Below, one piece after another: positions 18,081 to 26,583 of a stretch of DNA of 64,000 nt. Source of the stretch: Bacteroidales bacterium (lineage in GTDB: Bacteria > Bacteroidota > Bacteroidia > Bacteroidales > F082). A program made the translations under genes and the position numbers. Below the pieces are notes generated by a model. The model ran no database searches. It was not told where the DNA came from and saw nothing but the letters and a program-made list of their open reading frames with translations. The stretch is taken from positions 1 to 64,000 of the forward strand of contig JAFPUN010000021.1 of assembly GCA_017395365.1 (NCBI GenBank), given 5' to 3'. How positions within the stretch are numbered: the stretch's first letter is position 1; each line of letters opens with the position of its first letter.

Positions 18081-19703
18081 TCACCAGTCTTTATCGCTCC
18101 TCTTTTTAGGTTGTTGACGGACTTTCTGTTCGTTGACCTTTTCCATGGTCTTCTTCTCTTGGTTTTCAAGGGCATCAAGCATGCGTTGGGCGTCTTCCTT
18201 CGACATCTGCTGGTTCTGCTGCTGTTGGTTTTGCTGCTGTTGTTGCTGGTCTTGGCTTTGCTGGTCCTGCTGCTGCTCTTGGTTTTGTTGATCCTGTTGG
18301 TCCTGTTGCTGGTCTTGCTGCTGTTGGTCTTCACCTTCGCTCTTTTCGAAGATGGCTGAAACCTCCACATCAAAGTCGGGCATGGTGAAATAGTTGCCGA
18401 GTGGCTGCACCTTCACGGTGGTGTCGCCCACCTGATGGATGACATATTCCTTGAACTGATAGCCAGGTTCAGGAGCATTATCCAACTTCACCGTCTCGCG
18501 ACGCGTAGCCTCGCTCTGTTCAAGTAGCACATGACCACCTTTCAGCGTAGTGTCGGCTGTCACCTTGTAATAATCCGTTGCCTCTACGAAGTTGGCCTTG
18601 ACCGTCACATCGGTGTCAAGCATCTGGAACAAATTGTCGTCGCTGACGGGTGCCGACTCGGTAGCGTCCCTATCGCTAACCACGCGCAAGTCGCCCAACT
18701 GATAGCCTTTGCCAGGTTTCACGATGATTCCTACATTGTCACCCGGCTTCACCAAACTATCAGTGACAGTAATCTTGCCGTTAGCGACACTGTCGACGTT
18801 AACTCGCAGCGCACTACGGAATGTGGCTGTCACCGTCACATCAAAGTCAGGCATCTTGAAGGTCGTCTTGTTGACAGGTACCGTGTCGTTGCGGTTACCC
18901 GTGCGGTAGACGGTGAACTTGTCGAGCACCCAATCGTTCTCGCCTTGTGCTTCAAGGTTCACCTGCTGTCCTTCGACGGCTTTTTGGCGGTCGGCACGCA
19001 CTGTTCCGTTCTTGATGTTTGGGTCTATGTCAATCCTATGCGCCTGCTTGAATTCAGCCGTCACTTTCACATCGAACTTGGGCATGATGAAGCTACCGCC
19101 ATTGACTTGGACTTGCACCTCGGGATTGTCGGCACGCACCACCACATATTGCGACAAGGCATAGTCAGAATCTGCTTTTGAGGTCAGTGTGACTTGCTGT
19201 CCGTTGAATGCTTCTTTCTCCTTGGCCTCCACCCTACCATGTTCGGGTTGCACCACAAAGACCTTACTCTTGACGAGATGGGCGCGGCAATACTCGAGAT
19301 TATAGAGGGCATTGGCATTGTCAGGATTCAGCTTCAGCGACACCTTATATAGATTAAAAGCGTCGTAGAACTTGTCTTGGACAAGAAGGCAGTTACCCAT
19401 ATTGTATACTGCGTCCGACTTCAGTTTGGCATCAGGCGACATCTCCACAGCCTTCTGGAACTCGGTATAAGCCGTGTCGTACGACTGCTTGGCATAATAG
19501 GCATCACCGAGATTGAACTGCGCTTTTGCATTGTTAGGCCTAATCTCCAACGCTTCCCTATAGCGTGCGATGGCCTGATCATAGTTTCCGCTTTTGTAAT
19601 TGCGGTTACCGCGACGGATGGTCTTCTCATCGCTTTGCCCCGAAACGGTCGCCGCGGAAACTAAAAACAATACGAGAATTAAATATTTACTGAACCTTTT
19701 CAT
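18081..19703 (-). CDS. batC: BatC: TPR protein with beta-repeats and Gln-rich tail
   Basis: 540 residues. Signal peptide, then TPRs at about 25-160 (AIARYREALEIRPNNAKAQF, AYTEFQKAVEMSPDAKLKSD). Residues 170-445 hold four copies of a domain ending V-x-V-[ST]-A-x-F (VKVTAEFKQ, VTVTATFRS, VTVKANFVE, VEVSAIFEK), resembling divergent InlB-type B-repeats. A stretch of about 45 residues of almost only Gln, Asp and Asn follows, then MSKEDAQRMLDALENQ and the RSDKDW end characteristic of BatC. The beta-repeat insertion makes it much longer than usual BatC proteins of about 230-290 residues as I know them. Its start overlaps the batB 3' end by 17 bp. Confidence 0.85.
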   Translation of the reverse strand: MKRFSKYLILVLFLVSAATVSGQSDEKTIRRGNRNYKSGNYDQAIARYREALEIRPNNAKAQFNLGDAYYAKQSYDTAYTEFQKAVEMSPDAKLKSDAVYNMGNCLLVQDKFYDAFNLYKVSLKLNPDNANALYNLEYCRAHLVKSKVFVVQPEHGRVEAKEKEAFNGQQVTLTSKADSDYALSQYVVVRADNPEVQVQVNGGSFIMPKFDVKVTAEFKQAHRIDIDPNIKNGTVRADRQKAVEGQQVNLEAQGENDWVLDKFTVYRTGNRNDTVPVNKTTFKMPDFDVTVTATFRSALRVNVDSVANGKITVTDSLVKPGDNVGIIVKPGKGYQLGDLRVVSDRDATESAPVSDDNLFQMLDTDVTVKANFVEATDYYKVTADTTLKGGHVLLEQSEATRRETVKLDNAPEPGYQFKEYVIHQVGDTTVKVQPLGNYFTMPDFDVEVSAIFEKSEGEDQQQQDQQQDQQDQQNQEQQQDQQSQDQQQQQQNQQQQNQQMSKEDAQRMLDALENQEKKTMEKVNEQKVRQQPKKRSDKDW

Positions 19704-20748
19704 CTTTCATCTCAAAAATATTAAACTTCCTTTCCCATTTCCGTTTCCCCGAAGAGACTAACACTTCGATGAGCAGGAGAACGATGGCACCGCCGACAAA
19801 CCATTGGAACTGGTCCTCATAATCGGTGAAGACCTTGGCTTCAATCTCCGTCTTGTCCAGTTTATTGATGTCATCGTAGATCTTCTCCAGCCCCACATTG
19901 GAGTTGCTGGCGCGGACATAGATGCCGTTGCCTGTTGAGGCAATCTTCTGCAGCATCTGTTCATCAAGACGGGTGATGATGGTATTGCCACTGCCGTCCT
20001 TGCGATAGCCCGTCTGCTGGCCATAGTGGTTGTATTCCGGGATAGGGGCGCCTTCGGCGAGGCCCATGCCTATGGTATAAATATGCACGCCTTGTTTAGC
20101 AGCTTCTTGGGCTGCCTTCAGGGCAGCATCGTTTTCGTGGTCCTCACCATCGGAGATGATAACGATAGCCCTACTGTGGGTCTCATCAGGGAATGACTTG
20201 AGAGCCAAGTTGATGGCTTCTGCTATAGCAGTACCTTGTGAAGCCACAAGGCTCGTATTGACCGTGGAGAGGAACATGCGGGCAGCTGAATAGTCGGTGG
20301 TGATGGGCAACTGTACAAAGGCCTTATCGGCAAAGACGATAACACCAAGGCGGTCGCCTCGCATCTCGCTGATGAGTTTGTTGATGGCTTGTTTCGAGCG
20401 TTCCAAACGGCTCGGGACAATGTCTTCGGCATTCATGGAGTTAGAGACGTCGACAGCGATATAGAGGTCTATGCCTTCGCGTTTCACCTCCTCCATCTTA
20501 CTGCCGCTTTGCAAATTGGCCAGTGCCAAGATAATACAGGCAATCATCAGCAGGAAGACGATGAACTTAAAGTGGGCGCGGCGGTTGGAATGGCTCGGCA
20601 CCAGACTCTCGCGCATCTCAATCTTGGCAAAACGCTCGAAGCGGCGTCTTTGCGCCAGACGAAACAGGATATAAATGATGACCAATACAGGTATGACAAG
20701 CAACCAGTAGAGGTATTCGGGATGTTCAAATCGCAATACGTTTTCCAT
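19687..20748 (-). CDS. batB: BatB: VWA-domain membrane protein
   Basis: 353 residues from the ATG at 20748 (MENVLRFEHPEYL); the longer reading starts inside a repeat. Two N-terminal transmembrane segments (LLVIPVLVIIYILF; FIVFLLMIACIILALA), then a VWA domain with MIDAS motif DVSNS near residue 90 and downstream T and D residues (ITTDYSA, ISDGEDHEND), and a C-terminal transmembrane segment. It is predicted to act with BatA in an inner-membrane complex. Its start lies 111 bp after the batA stop, a gap occupied by a large inverted repeat; its stop overlaps batC. Confidence 0.9.
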   Translation of the reverse strand: MENVLRFEHPEYLYWLLVIPVLVIIYILFRLAQRRRFERFAKIEMRESLVPSHSNRRAHFKFIVFLLMIACIILALANLQSGSKMEEVKREGIDLYIAVDVSNSMNAEDIVPSRLERSKQAINKLISEMRGDRLGVIVFADKAFVQLPITTDYSAARMFLSTVNTSLVASQGTAIAEAINLALKSFPDETHSRAIVIISDGEDHENDAALKAAQEAAKQGVHIYTIGMGLAEGAPIPEYNHYGQQTGYRKDGSGNTIITRLDEQMLQKIASTGNGIYVRASNSNVGLEKIYDDINKLDKTEIEAKVFTDYEDQFQWFVGGAIVLLLIEVLVSSGKRKWERKFNIFEMKDEKVQ

Positions 20749-20758
20749 AAGAATTATA

Positions 20759-20834
20759 TTGACACGGGACACGGGACTGCGGGACACGGGACAACCAAAT
20801 GTCTCGCGTCTCGTGTCTCGAAGTCTCGTGTCAA
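20759..20834. repeat. Large imperfect inverted repeat between batA and batB
   Basis: The left arm is built of GACACGGGAC units and the right arm of GTCTCGTGTC units, ending TTGACACG...CGTGTCAA. In the RNA it would form a long hairpin in the intercistronic gap of the bat operon. Confidence 0.75.
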
Positions 20835-20859
20835 AATGTAATGATTCATTTCTTATCTA

Positions 20860-21861
20860 CTAATCAGTTAACGTTCTGAAAATAGTCTTACGCAGGAGGA
20901 ACTCGATGAGTAGCAAGGCCAGAGCCCAGGCCACCAAGGGATAGAACTCCTCGTGGAGGCGGCGGAACTCGGTCACTTCTATCTTGGAGCGTTCCAACTT
21001 GTCGATTTCCTGATAGACTTCATCCAACTTCTGGTTATTGTTGGCACGGAAGTACTTGCCGCCCGTCGAATTGGCGATGGTGGACAACAGTTTCTCATCG
21101 ATCTCGACCTTCACTTGCTGGATAACCGTGCCACCGAATGGGCTCTGCACAGGCATAGGCGCTGTACCATAAGTGCCCACACCGATGGTATAGACACGGA
21201 TACCATAGAGTTTGGCAATTTCAGCCGCCGTATAGGGGTCGACTGAACCAGCATTGTTCATACCGTCTGTGAGCAGGATGACCACCTTCGAGACAGCCTC
21301 GCTGTCCTTGAGTCGACTGATGGCGGTAGCCAGACCGTCACCGATAGCGGTGCCATCGTCGATAAGGCCGTTCTTCATCTCGGCCAGCATATTGAGCATC
21401 ACGGCATGGTCAGTGGTCAAAGGTACCTGGGTGAAGGTCTCGCCAGAGAAGATGACCAAACCCATGCGGTCGCCCGGACGTTCTTTGACGAAGTCGGAGG
21501 CCACACGTTTGGCAGCAGTAAGACGGTCAGGTTTGAGGTCGCGTGCCAGCATGGAGCCCGAGACGTCCATAGCCATCACGATATCAATGCCTTCGATATT
21601 CGAGGTGGAGTTGGTCGACGAGCTTTGAGGACGGGCTATGGCCACAATGAGCAGCGCCAACGCTGCCATCTTCAAGGCAAAGAGGATGTGACGCAGATAG
21701 GCTTTCCATGTCTTCGGCAGTTTGGCCATTCCCTTCAGGTCAGAGAAGTTCAACGCGGCCTCTTGCTTCTTATGGCGCAGGATGTACCATACTATTAGGG
21801 CAGGTACCAACAGTAAGAGCCACAGCAGCTTGGGATTCGCAAATTCAATGTTATCAAACAT
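20860..21861 (-). CDS. batA: BatA: VWA-domain membrane protein
   Basis: 333 residues: N-terminal transmembrane helix (LLWLLLLVPALIVWYIL), a second near residue 60, VWA domain with MIDAS DVSGS at about 92-96 (AMDVSGSMLARD), PLTTDHA and LLTDGMNNAG, then a C-terminal transmembrane segment (FYPLVAWALALLLIEFLL). It is a paralogue of BatB just downstream. Its start overlaps the stop of the preceding membrane-protein gene by 8 bp, indicating translational coupling. Part of the moxR-bat operon; metal-dependent protein binding by the VWA fold is inferred from the intact MIDAS. Confidence 0.9.
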   Translation of the reverse strand: MFDNIEFANPKLLWLLLLVPALIVWYILRHKKQEAALNFSDLKGMAKLPKTWKAYLRHILFALKMAALALLIVAIARPQSSSTNSTSNIEGIDIVMAMDVSGSMLARDLKPDRLTAAKRVASDFVKERPGDRMGLVIFSGETFTQVPLTTDHAVMLNMLAEMKNGLIDDGTAIGDGLATAISRLKDSEAVSKVVILLTDGMNNAGSVDPYTAAEIAKLYGIRVYTIGVGTYGTAPMPVQSPFGGTVIQQVKVEIDEKLLSTIANSTGGKYFRANNNQKLDEVYQEIDKLERSKIEVTEFRRLHEEFYPLVAWALALLLIEFLLRKTIFRTLTD

Positions 21862-22921
21862 CTTTCACCTCCTTCTTTTCTGCCATATCCTCTTGTTTCT
21901 GTTTCTTCAATTCGGCAAGACGTGCTTCTTCCTCGGCCTTCCGCTTCTGATATTGATCGTAACTCTCATTGACGAACTCTGTCATGCTCGTCATAGCATT
22001 CTCGCTTTCCAAACTGGAGGTCGTATACTTGGCAAACTTCACCAAGTCGGCCACTTCCATAGTCTCCTTCAACTTACTGTAAGTCTCTTGCGAGAAATGC
22101 AGCGGCTTAATCTCCTCTAGGATATCATCGGTGGTCATCTCAACAGCGTTAACTCCAAATTGACCTTCGATATATTCGCGAGCGATGTCGGTGAGTGAAG
22201 AAAAATACTCCTTCACCTTGCCCGACTGCCAGAGCTTCTGCTGACGCAGGTTCTCCAAGTCGCTGACAGCCTTGTCGTATGGTGGGATGACTGGACCTCG
22301 GACAATATTGCCGTTCTCATCGACCCTACGCTTGCGTCGACGCACAAGGAGCCAAATGCCTAATACGAGCAACACAAGCAGCAGGAATGCCAGAATCCAG
22401 GGGAAGACCTCCTTCATCGTAATAGGGGCAGAGATAGGTTCCACGATGGGCTTAAATGCTTGTGTTGTGTCGACAGTCATGGTGGTCGAATAAAGACGGA
22501 TAGGGTCGGTATAAGCCTTCAAACGATTTGGGTCATCAAACGAACGAGCATAGGTAAGGCCAACAGACGGCACTTGGATTTGGCCCGTGTCGAAAGTCAT
22601 CAAGGTCAGCTGCTGCTTCACGATGACATTGCTGTCAGCATCGGCGGTGCGTTCCACCTCGCTGCGTTTGATGATGTCGAGTTGTTCCGACAAGGTGTCG
22701 CTGGCGAAGTCGTTCCATTCCACGAACCAGCCGTAGGGCACCTTGAGGCTCAAGTCGAACGTGAAAGGCTTACCGACTTGAACGTCAGTGCTTTCGACCT
22801 TGCCGTCCACCTCCACATTTTGGGATAGGTTATTCCCTATTTGGATTTGTGGGGACGCAAAGCATTGCGTCTCTACAACCCAAAACAATAGGGTTAGCAC
22901 AAACAAAACATATTTCTTCAT
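21854..22921 (-). CDS. Bat-operon single-pass membrane protein
   Basis: 355 residues: signal peptide, periplasmic beta domain (about 25-165), one transmembrane segment (EVFPWILAFLLLVLLVLGIWLL, about 170-192), basic stop-transfer RRRKRRV, then a cytoplasmic helical domain ending in an A/E/K-rich coiled coil. It occupies the slot between DUF58 and batA seen in Bacteroidetes bat operons. The residues just after the signal core, VETQCFASPQ, are encoded by a 28-bp dispersed palindrome (22850-22877), so the repeat builds the signal-peptidase region. The 5' end overlaps the DUF58 stop by 4 bp. Confidence 0.75.
   Translation of the reverse strand: MKKYVLFVLTLLFWVVETQCFASPQIQIGNNLSQNVEVDGKVESTDVQVGKPFTFDLSLKVPYGWFVEWNDFASDTLSEQLDIIKRSEVERTADADSNVIVKQQLTLMTFDTGQIQVPSVGLTYARSFDDPNRLKAYTDPIRLYSTTMTVDTTQAFKPIVEPISAPITMKEVFPWILAFLLLVLLVLGIWLLVRRRKRRVDENGNIVRGPVIPPYDKAVSDLENLRQQKLWQSGKVKEYFSSLTDIAREYIEGQFGVNAVEMTTDDILEEIKPLHFSQETYSKLKETMEVADLVKFAKYTTSSLESENAMTSMTEFVNESYDQYQKRKAEEEARLAELKKQKQEDMAEKKEVKDV
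22850..22877. repeat. 28-bp GTAGAGACG-family palindrome inside signal peptide region
   Basis: Half-sites GTAGAGACGCAA and TTGCGTCCCCAC around a short centre; read in frame as V-E-T-Q-C-F-A-S-P. Confidence 0.8.
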
Positions 22922-23796
22922 CTTCTTGCCTCCCTTTTCTTAAAGAGTTGCATCAAAGGTTTCACATAGTCTTCATCGGTATAAATCAGCGCGTTGTCGA
23001 TACCATGTTTAGTAAACTCGCGATTTAGAGACGCTGATTTATATTGGATCATCTCCTGATAGGCACGATGCCAAGCGCGGCTTGATGTGTCAACCCAGCG
23101 TTCCTTGCCCGTCTCCGAGTCGCGGAACTTCACCAGACCCACCTTGGGGATGTCCATCTCGCGGCGGTCGGTAATGCGTAAGGCAACGAGATCGTGCTTG
23201 TTGGCACAGATCTGCATCTCCTTCTCGAAGCTCTTGTCCGTCATGAAGTCGGAGATGAGGAAGGCTGTGGTGCGGCGCTTGATGGCCGAGGTCAGGAAAC
23301 GCAGGCCCTCGCCGATGTCGGTGCCGCGTTCCGTCGGCTTGAAGTCGACAATCTCACGGATGATGCGCAGGATATGCGAGCTGCCTTTCTTGGGCGGGAT
23401 GAACTTCTCGATCTTGCTGCTGAAGAAAATGACACCCACCTTGTCGTTGTTCTGGATGGCAGAAAACGCCAAGACGGCTGCCAATTCGGCCGTCAGGTCA
23501 CGCTTCGACTGGCTCTGCGAGCCAAAGTCGTTGGAACCCGACACATCGATGAGCAGCATCACCGTCATCTCACGCTCTTCCTCGAAGATCTTGACGAAAG
23601 GTTTGTTGAAGCGGGCGGTGACGTTCCAGTCGATATTGCGGATGTCGTCGCCGTACTCGTACTCGCGCACCTCGCTGAAGGTCATGCCACGCCCTTTGAA
23701 GGCGCTGTGGTACTGTCCCGAGAAGATGTGGTTCGAGAGGCCTCGCGTCTTGATTTCGATTTTACGGACTTTCTTGAATATTTCTGTTGATTCCAT
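22918..23796 (-). CDS. DUF58-domain protein
   Basis: 292 residues. The N-terminal IEIKTRGLSNHIFSGQYHSAFKGRGMTFSEVREYEYGDDIRNIDWN stretch contains the G-x-x-F-x-E-V-R-x-Y-x-x-G-D-D-x-R-x-I-D-W block that defines DUF58. A VWA-like fold follows, with LLIDVSGSNDFG as a MIDAS-like site and FLISDFMTD. No signal peptide, so it is predicted cytosolic. DUF58 proteins are commonly encoded beside MoxR ATPases and VWA proteins, as here. It begins 115 bp after the moxR stop, that gap being repeat DNA. Confidence 0.9.
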   Translation of the reverse strand: MESTEIFKKVRKIEIKTRGLSNHIFSGQYHSAFKGRGMTFSEVREYEYGDDIRNIDWNVTARFNKPFVKIFEEEREMTVMLLIDVSGSNDFGSQSQSKRDLTAELAAVLAFSAIQNNDKVGVIFFSSKIEKFIPPKKGSSHILRIIREIVDFKPTERGTDIGEGLRFLTSAIKRRTTAFLISDFMTDKSFEKEMQICANKHDLVALRITDRREMDIPKVGLVKFRDSETGKERWVDTSSRAWHRAYQEMIQYKSASLNREFTKHGIDNALIYTDEDYVKPLMQLFKKREARR

Positions 23797-23818
23797 ATTT
23801 TAAACCATCTTGTTTTCT

Positions 23819-23911
23819 TTTTCGGCTTGGGGTTTACACCCCATTTGCCGTTTTTTCGGCAGGGGTTTACACCGCCTGCCTACATTGCTGTCGTCCCTAC
23901 GGGACTAGGTT
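23819..23911. repeat. Repeat block between moxR and DUF58 gene
   Basis: Contains GGCTTGGGGTTTACACCCC and GGCAGGGGTTTACACCGCC, then GTCGTCCCTACGGGACTAGG. Same family as the array at 17833-18070, here with about two units. The gap between genes holds nothing else recognisable. Confidence 0.8.
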
Positions 23912-24904
23912 TTACGGAACCTCGATGGTATTTAGGATTTCGTTGATGATTTCTTCGGTGGTGATATTCTCAGCCTCTGCCTCGTAGGTCAAACCGATAC
24001 GGTGGCGCAATACGTCGGGGGCAACAGCACGGATGTCCTCGGGGATGACGTAGCCACGGTGCTTGATGAAAGCGTAGGCCTTGGCTGCCAGTGCCAGGTT
24101 GATGGTAGCACGCGGCGAGCCACCGTAGCTGATCATGTTGGCGAACTTCTTCAGCTTGTAGTCGGAGGGATAACGTGAGGCGAAGACGATGTCGGTGATG
24201 TAGTTCTCAATCTTTTCGTCGAGATAGATTTCGCGGCACACCTCACGGGCACGGATGATATCCTCAGGTTTCACCACGGCGTTGATTTTCGCGCCAGTGC
24301 TGGCAATTTGCTGACGCAGAATCAATTTCTCCTCTTCCTTCTTGGGGTAGTTGATGACCACTTTCAGCATGAAACGGTCCACCTGGGCCTCGGGCAGCGG
24401 ATAGGTACCTTCCTGCTCGATGGGGTTTTGGGTAGCCATGACGAGGAAGGGATCCGGCAGTTTGAAGGTCTCGTCGCCAATGGTCACCTGATGCTCCTGC
24501 ATGGCCTCGAGCAAAGCGCTCTGCACCTTAGCGGGAGAACGGTTGATTTCGTCTGCAAGGACGAAGTTGGCGAAGATGGGGCCGCGACGCACCACGAACT
24601 CCTCCTTCTTCTGGCTGTAGATCAGCGTACCGATGAGGTCGGCAGGCAACAGGTCAGGAGTGAATTGGATACGGGCGAAGTCGGCATCGATGGCGCTTGC
24701 CATGGATTTAATAGCCAAGGTCTTGGCCAGGCCAGGCACACCTTCGAGAAGGATATGTCCGTTAGCCAGCAAGCCAATCAAAAGGCGTTCGGTCATCTGT
24801 TTCTGTCCGACGATGACCTTGTTCATTTCGAGGTTGATGAGGTCGAGGAATTGACTCTCACGTTGGATTTTTTCGTTCAGTTCACGAATGTCAGTTTCTA
24901 TCAT
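23912..24904 (-). CDS. MoxR-family AAA+ ATPase
   Basis: 330 residues. Walker A EGVPGLAKT (54-62), Walker B FVLADEINRSPAK, sensor ATQNPIEQEGTYPLPEAQVDRF, and a C-terminal lid ending in acidic residues. This is the typical MoxR layout: an ATPase proposed to act as a chaperone or assembly factor for VWA-domain proteins such as BatA and BatB encoded downstream. It is first in the eight-gene minus-strand operon, with a TATTTTTG promoter box about 110 bp upstream. Confidence 0.95.
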   Translation of the reverse strand: MIETDIRELNEKIQRESQFLDLINLEMNKVIVGQKQMTERLLIGLLANGHILLEGVPGLAKTLAIKSMASAIDADFARIQFTPDLLPADLIGTLIYSQKKEEFVVRRGPIFANFVLADEINRSPAKVQSALLEAMQEHQVTIGDETFKLPDPFLVMATQNPIEQEGTYPLPEAQVDRFMLKVVINYPKKEEEKLILRQQIASTGAKINAVVKPEDIIRAREVCREIYLDEKIENYITDIVFASRYPSDYKLKKFANMISYGGSPRATINLALAAKAYAFIKHRGYVIPEDIRAVAPDVLRHRIGLTYEAEAENITTEEIINEILNTIEVP

Positions 24905-24944
24905 TGTGTCAGTTGTTTAGTTGTTCTTTGCTTGGTATGGGCCA

Positions 24945-24990
24945 GGGAATGAATTCCCTAGTTGACATCGGGTCGTCCCTTCGGGACTTT
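24945..24990. repeat. Hairpin-rich leader upstream of moxR
   Basis: GGGAATGAATTCCC-like and GTCCCTTCGGGAC hairpins lie between the moxR promoter and its start, so they fall in the predicted mRNA leader. Confidence 0.5.
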
Positions 24991-25011
24991 TCCCCTTCGT
25001 CAAAAAGTGTG

Positions 25012-25019
25012 CAAAAATA
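25012..25019 (-). promoter_or_regulatory. -7 box of the moxR-bat operon
   Basis: TATTTTTG followed by CACA on the minus strand, about 108 bp before the moxR ATG. Confidence 0.6.
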
Positions 25020-25059
25020 GCGGTTATTTAGCTTGAATAACTCCTATTTAATAAATTTA

Positions 25060-25092
25060 TTGCAAAAAATCGACCATATTTTTCTACTTTTG
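25060..25092 (+). promoter_or_regulatory. Promoter of aspartokinase gene
   Basis: TTG at 25060-25062 and TACTTTTG at 25085-25092, 22 bp between, 18 bp before the ATG. Confidence 0.65.
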
Positions 25093-25110
25093 CAGCATAA
25101 ACAATAAGAT

Positions 25111-26409
25111 ATGATTCGCAAGATCTATAAATTCGGTGGCGCGTCGGTGATAGATGCCGATGCCGTACGAAATTTGGCACAAATTGTCAGTCAGCACAAG
25201 GACGAGGACATCATGTTGGTGGTCTCTGCCATGGGCAAGACGACCAATGCCCTCGAAAAAGCATTGGCCAACTTCCGTGAACACGACGGTCAACTTGGCA
25301 TGGATGCCCTGCACGAGGTCATCGCATACCACGACGGCATCATCCAAGGCCTTTTCGATGGCAACACCGACCCACGTTTCGACGAAAACATCGCCAGTCT
25401 CTTCATCGAACTTTGGGAAAAACTGCAAAAGACCGACTCGCCCTACGACTACCAATACGACCAAACCGTTTGCTATGGCGAACTCATCTCCACCAGCATC
25501 ATCCACGAATACCTCAGCAAGTGCGACATCCCGACACGTTGGCTCGATGCCCGAAAATATGTCATCGCCGAAGATGAGACCCACTACCGCGCCGCCAACC
25601 CCGATTGGGACGAGACAAGACTCAAAATCAACAAATTGAACGATGAGCATATTCGGGGCATCGTATGCCTGACGCAGGGTTTTATCGGTGGTACAGCCGA
25701 CGGCAAACATAGCGTCACCCTAGGACGTGAAGGCTCCGACTTTACTGCGGCCATCTTCGCCAACTGCCTCGATGCCGAGGAGGTCACCATCTGGAAGGAT
25801 GTGGACGGCCTGCTCAACGCCGACCCGAAACGCTTCGCCGACACTGTGCAACTGCCGCACATCCCCTACTCCGAGGCTATCGAGTTGGCTTTCTACGGTG
25901 CCACCATCATCCACCCAAAGACCATCAAGCCGCTACAAAACAAGGGAATAACACTCAAGGTACAGTCGTTCCTTCACCCCGACCACGAGCCTTCGCTCAT
26001 CGACGGCGGCCATAGGAAAAGCGACGAGAGCATCCCGTCCTACATAGTCAAAGACAACCAAACCCTGGTCTCTATCTCGCCCCGCGACTACTCGTTCATG
26101 GACGAACGCAACCTGAAGACCATCTTTGAAGTCTGTGCAGACCTCAACATCCACGCCAACATGATCCAGACATCAGCTTTGATGCTTTCTTTCTGCTTCG
26201 ACAGCAACGAGCAGAAGCTGAAACAGCTGAGAGCCAAACTCAAAGACGGTTTCAGCGTCAAGTACAACGACGGCCTGCAGCTGTTCACCATCCGACATTA
26301 CCAAGACGGCTTGGAAAGCGACTTCATCAAGGGGAAGAAGGTTTTGGTGAAACAAGGGAGCAGGAGTACGATGCAATTTGTTTTAAGTGACCCTGACCAT
26401 AGACCCTGA
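25111..26409 (+). CDS. lysC: Aspartate kinase (monofunctional)
   Basis: 432 residues. Starts MIRKIYKFGGASV, the kinase K-F-G-G-[AT]-S-V signature. The amino-acid kinase domain (about 1-290) includes CLTQGFIGGTADGKHSVTLGREGSDFTAAI, and the C-terminal ACT regulatory region covers about 310-430. It phosphorylates aspartate, the first step toward lysine, threonine and methionine (and diaminopimelate). Length fits the monofunctional Bacteroidetes enzyme, not the ThrA fusion. It stands alone, divergent from moxR. The 5' end is set by a promoter box 18 bp upstream. End-product feedback through the ACT region is expected from the family, not seen directly. Confidence 0.92.
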   Translation: MIRKIYKFGGASVIDADAVRNLAQIVSQHKDEDIMLVVSAMGKTTNALEKALANFREHDGQLGMDALHEVIAYHDGIIQGLFDGNTDPRFDENIASLFIELWEKLQKTDSPYDYQYDQTVCYGELISTSIIHEYLSKCDIPTRWLDARKYVIAEDETHYRAANPDWDETRLKINKLNDEHIRGIVCLTQGFIGGTADGKHSVTLGREGSDFTAAIFANCLDAEEVTIWKDVDGLLNADPKRFADTVQLPHIPYSEAIELAFYGATIIHPKTIKPLQNKGITLKVQSFLHPDHEPSLIDGGHRKSDESIPSYIVKDNQTLVSISPRDYSFMDERNLKTIFEVCADLNIHANMIQTSALMLSFCFDSNEQKLKQLRAKLKDGFSVKYNDGLQLFTIRHYQDGLESDFIKGKKVLVKQGSRSTMQFVLSDPDHRP

Positions 26410-26461
26410 CCCTGACCGCTTTTACGAATAAAGCAGGTCATGGTCTGGGTCAGTGGTCATG
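26386..26461. repeat. Inverted repeat after aspartokinase gene
   Basis: CTGACCATAGACCCTGACC-type units on the left face GGTCATGGTCTGGGTCAG on the right, with TTTTACGAATAAAG between. The left arm runs over the stop codon. Could act as a terminator; a T-rich run follows at about 26473. Confidence 0.6.
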
Positions 26462-26517
26462 GTAAAGTGGCCTTTTTCCATAGTCATATCCTTAAAATTT
26501 TAAAAAATCAAAGATTA

Positions 26518-26549
26518 TTGCACACATTCTTTGCTTTTTCCTAAATTTG
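26518..26549 (+). promoter_or_regulatory. Promoter of fused flavoprotein gene
   Basis: TTG at 26518-26520 and TAAATTTG at 26542-26549, 21 bp apart, 34 bp before the ATG. Confidence 0.65.
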
Positions 26550-26583
26550 CGCCCGCATTATACGACTCAAAAACACATTCTAT

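Noticed and set aside
17754..18117. Two plus-strand frames of 75-108 residues
   Set aside because: They are translations of the tandem repeat array and differ only by frame.
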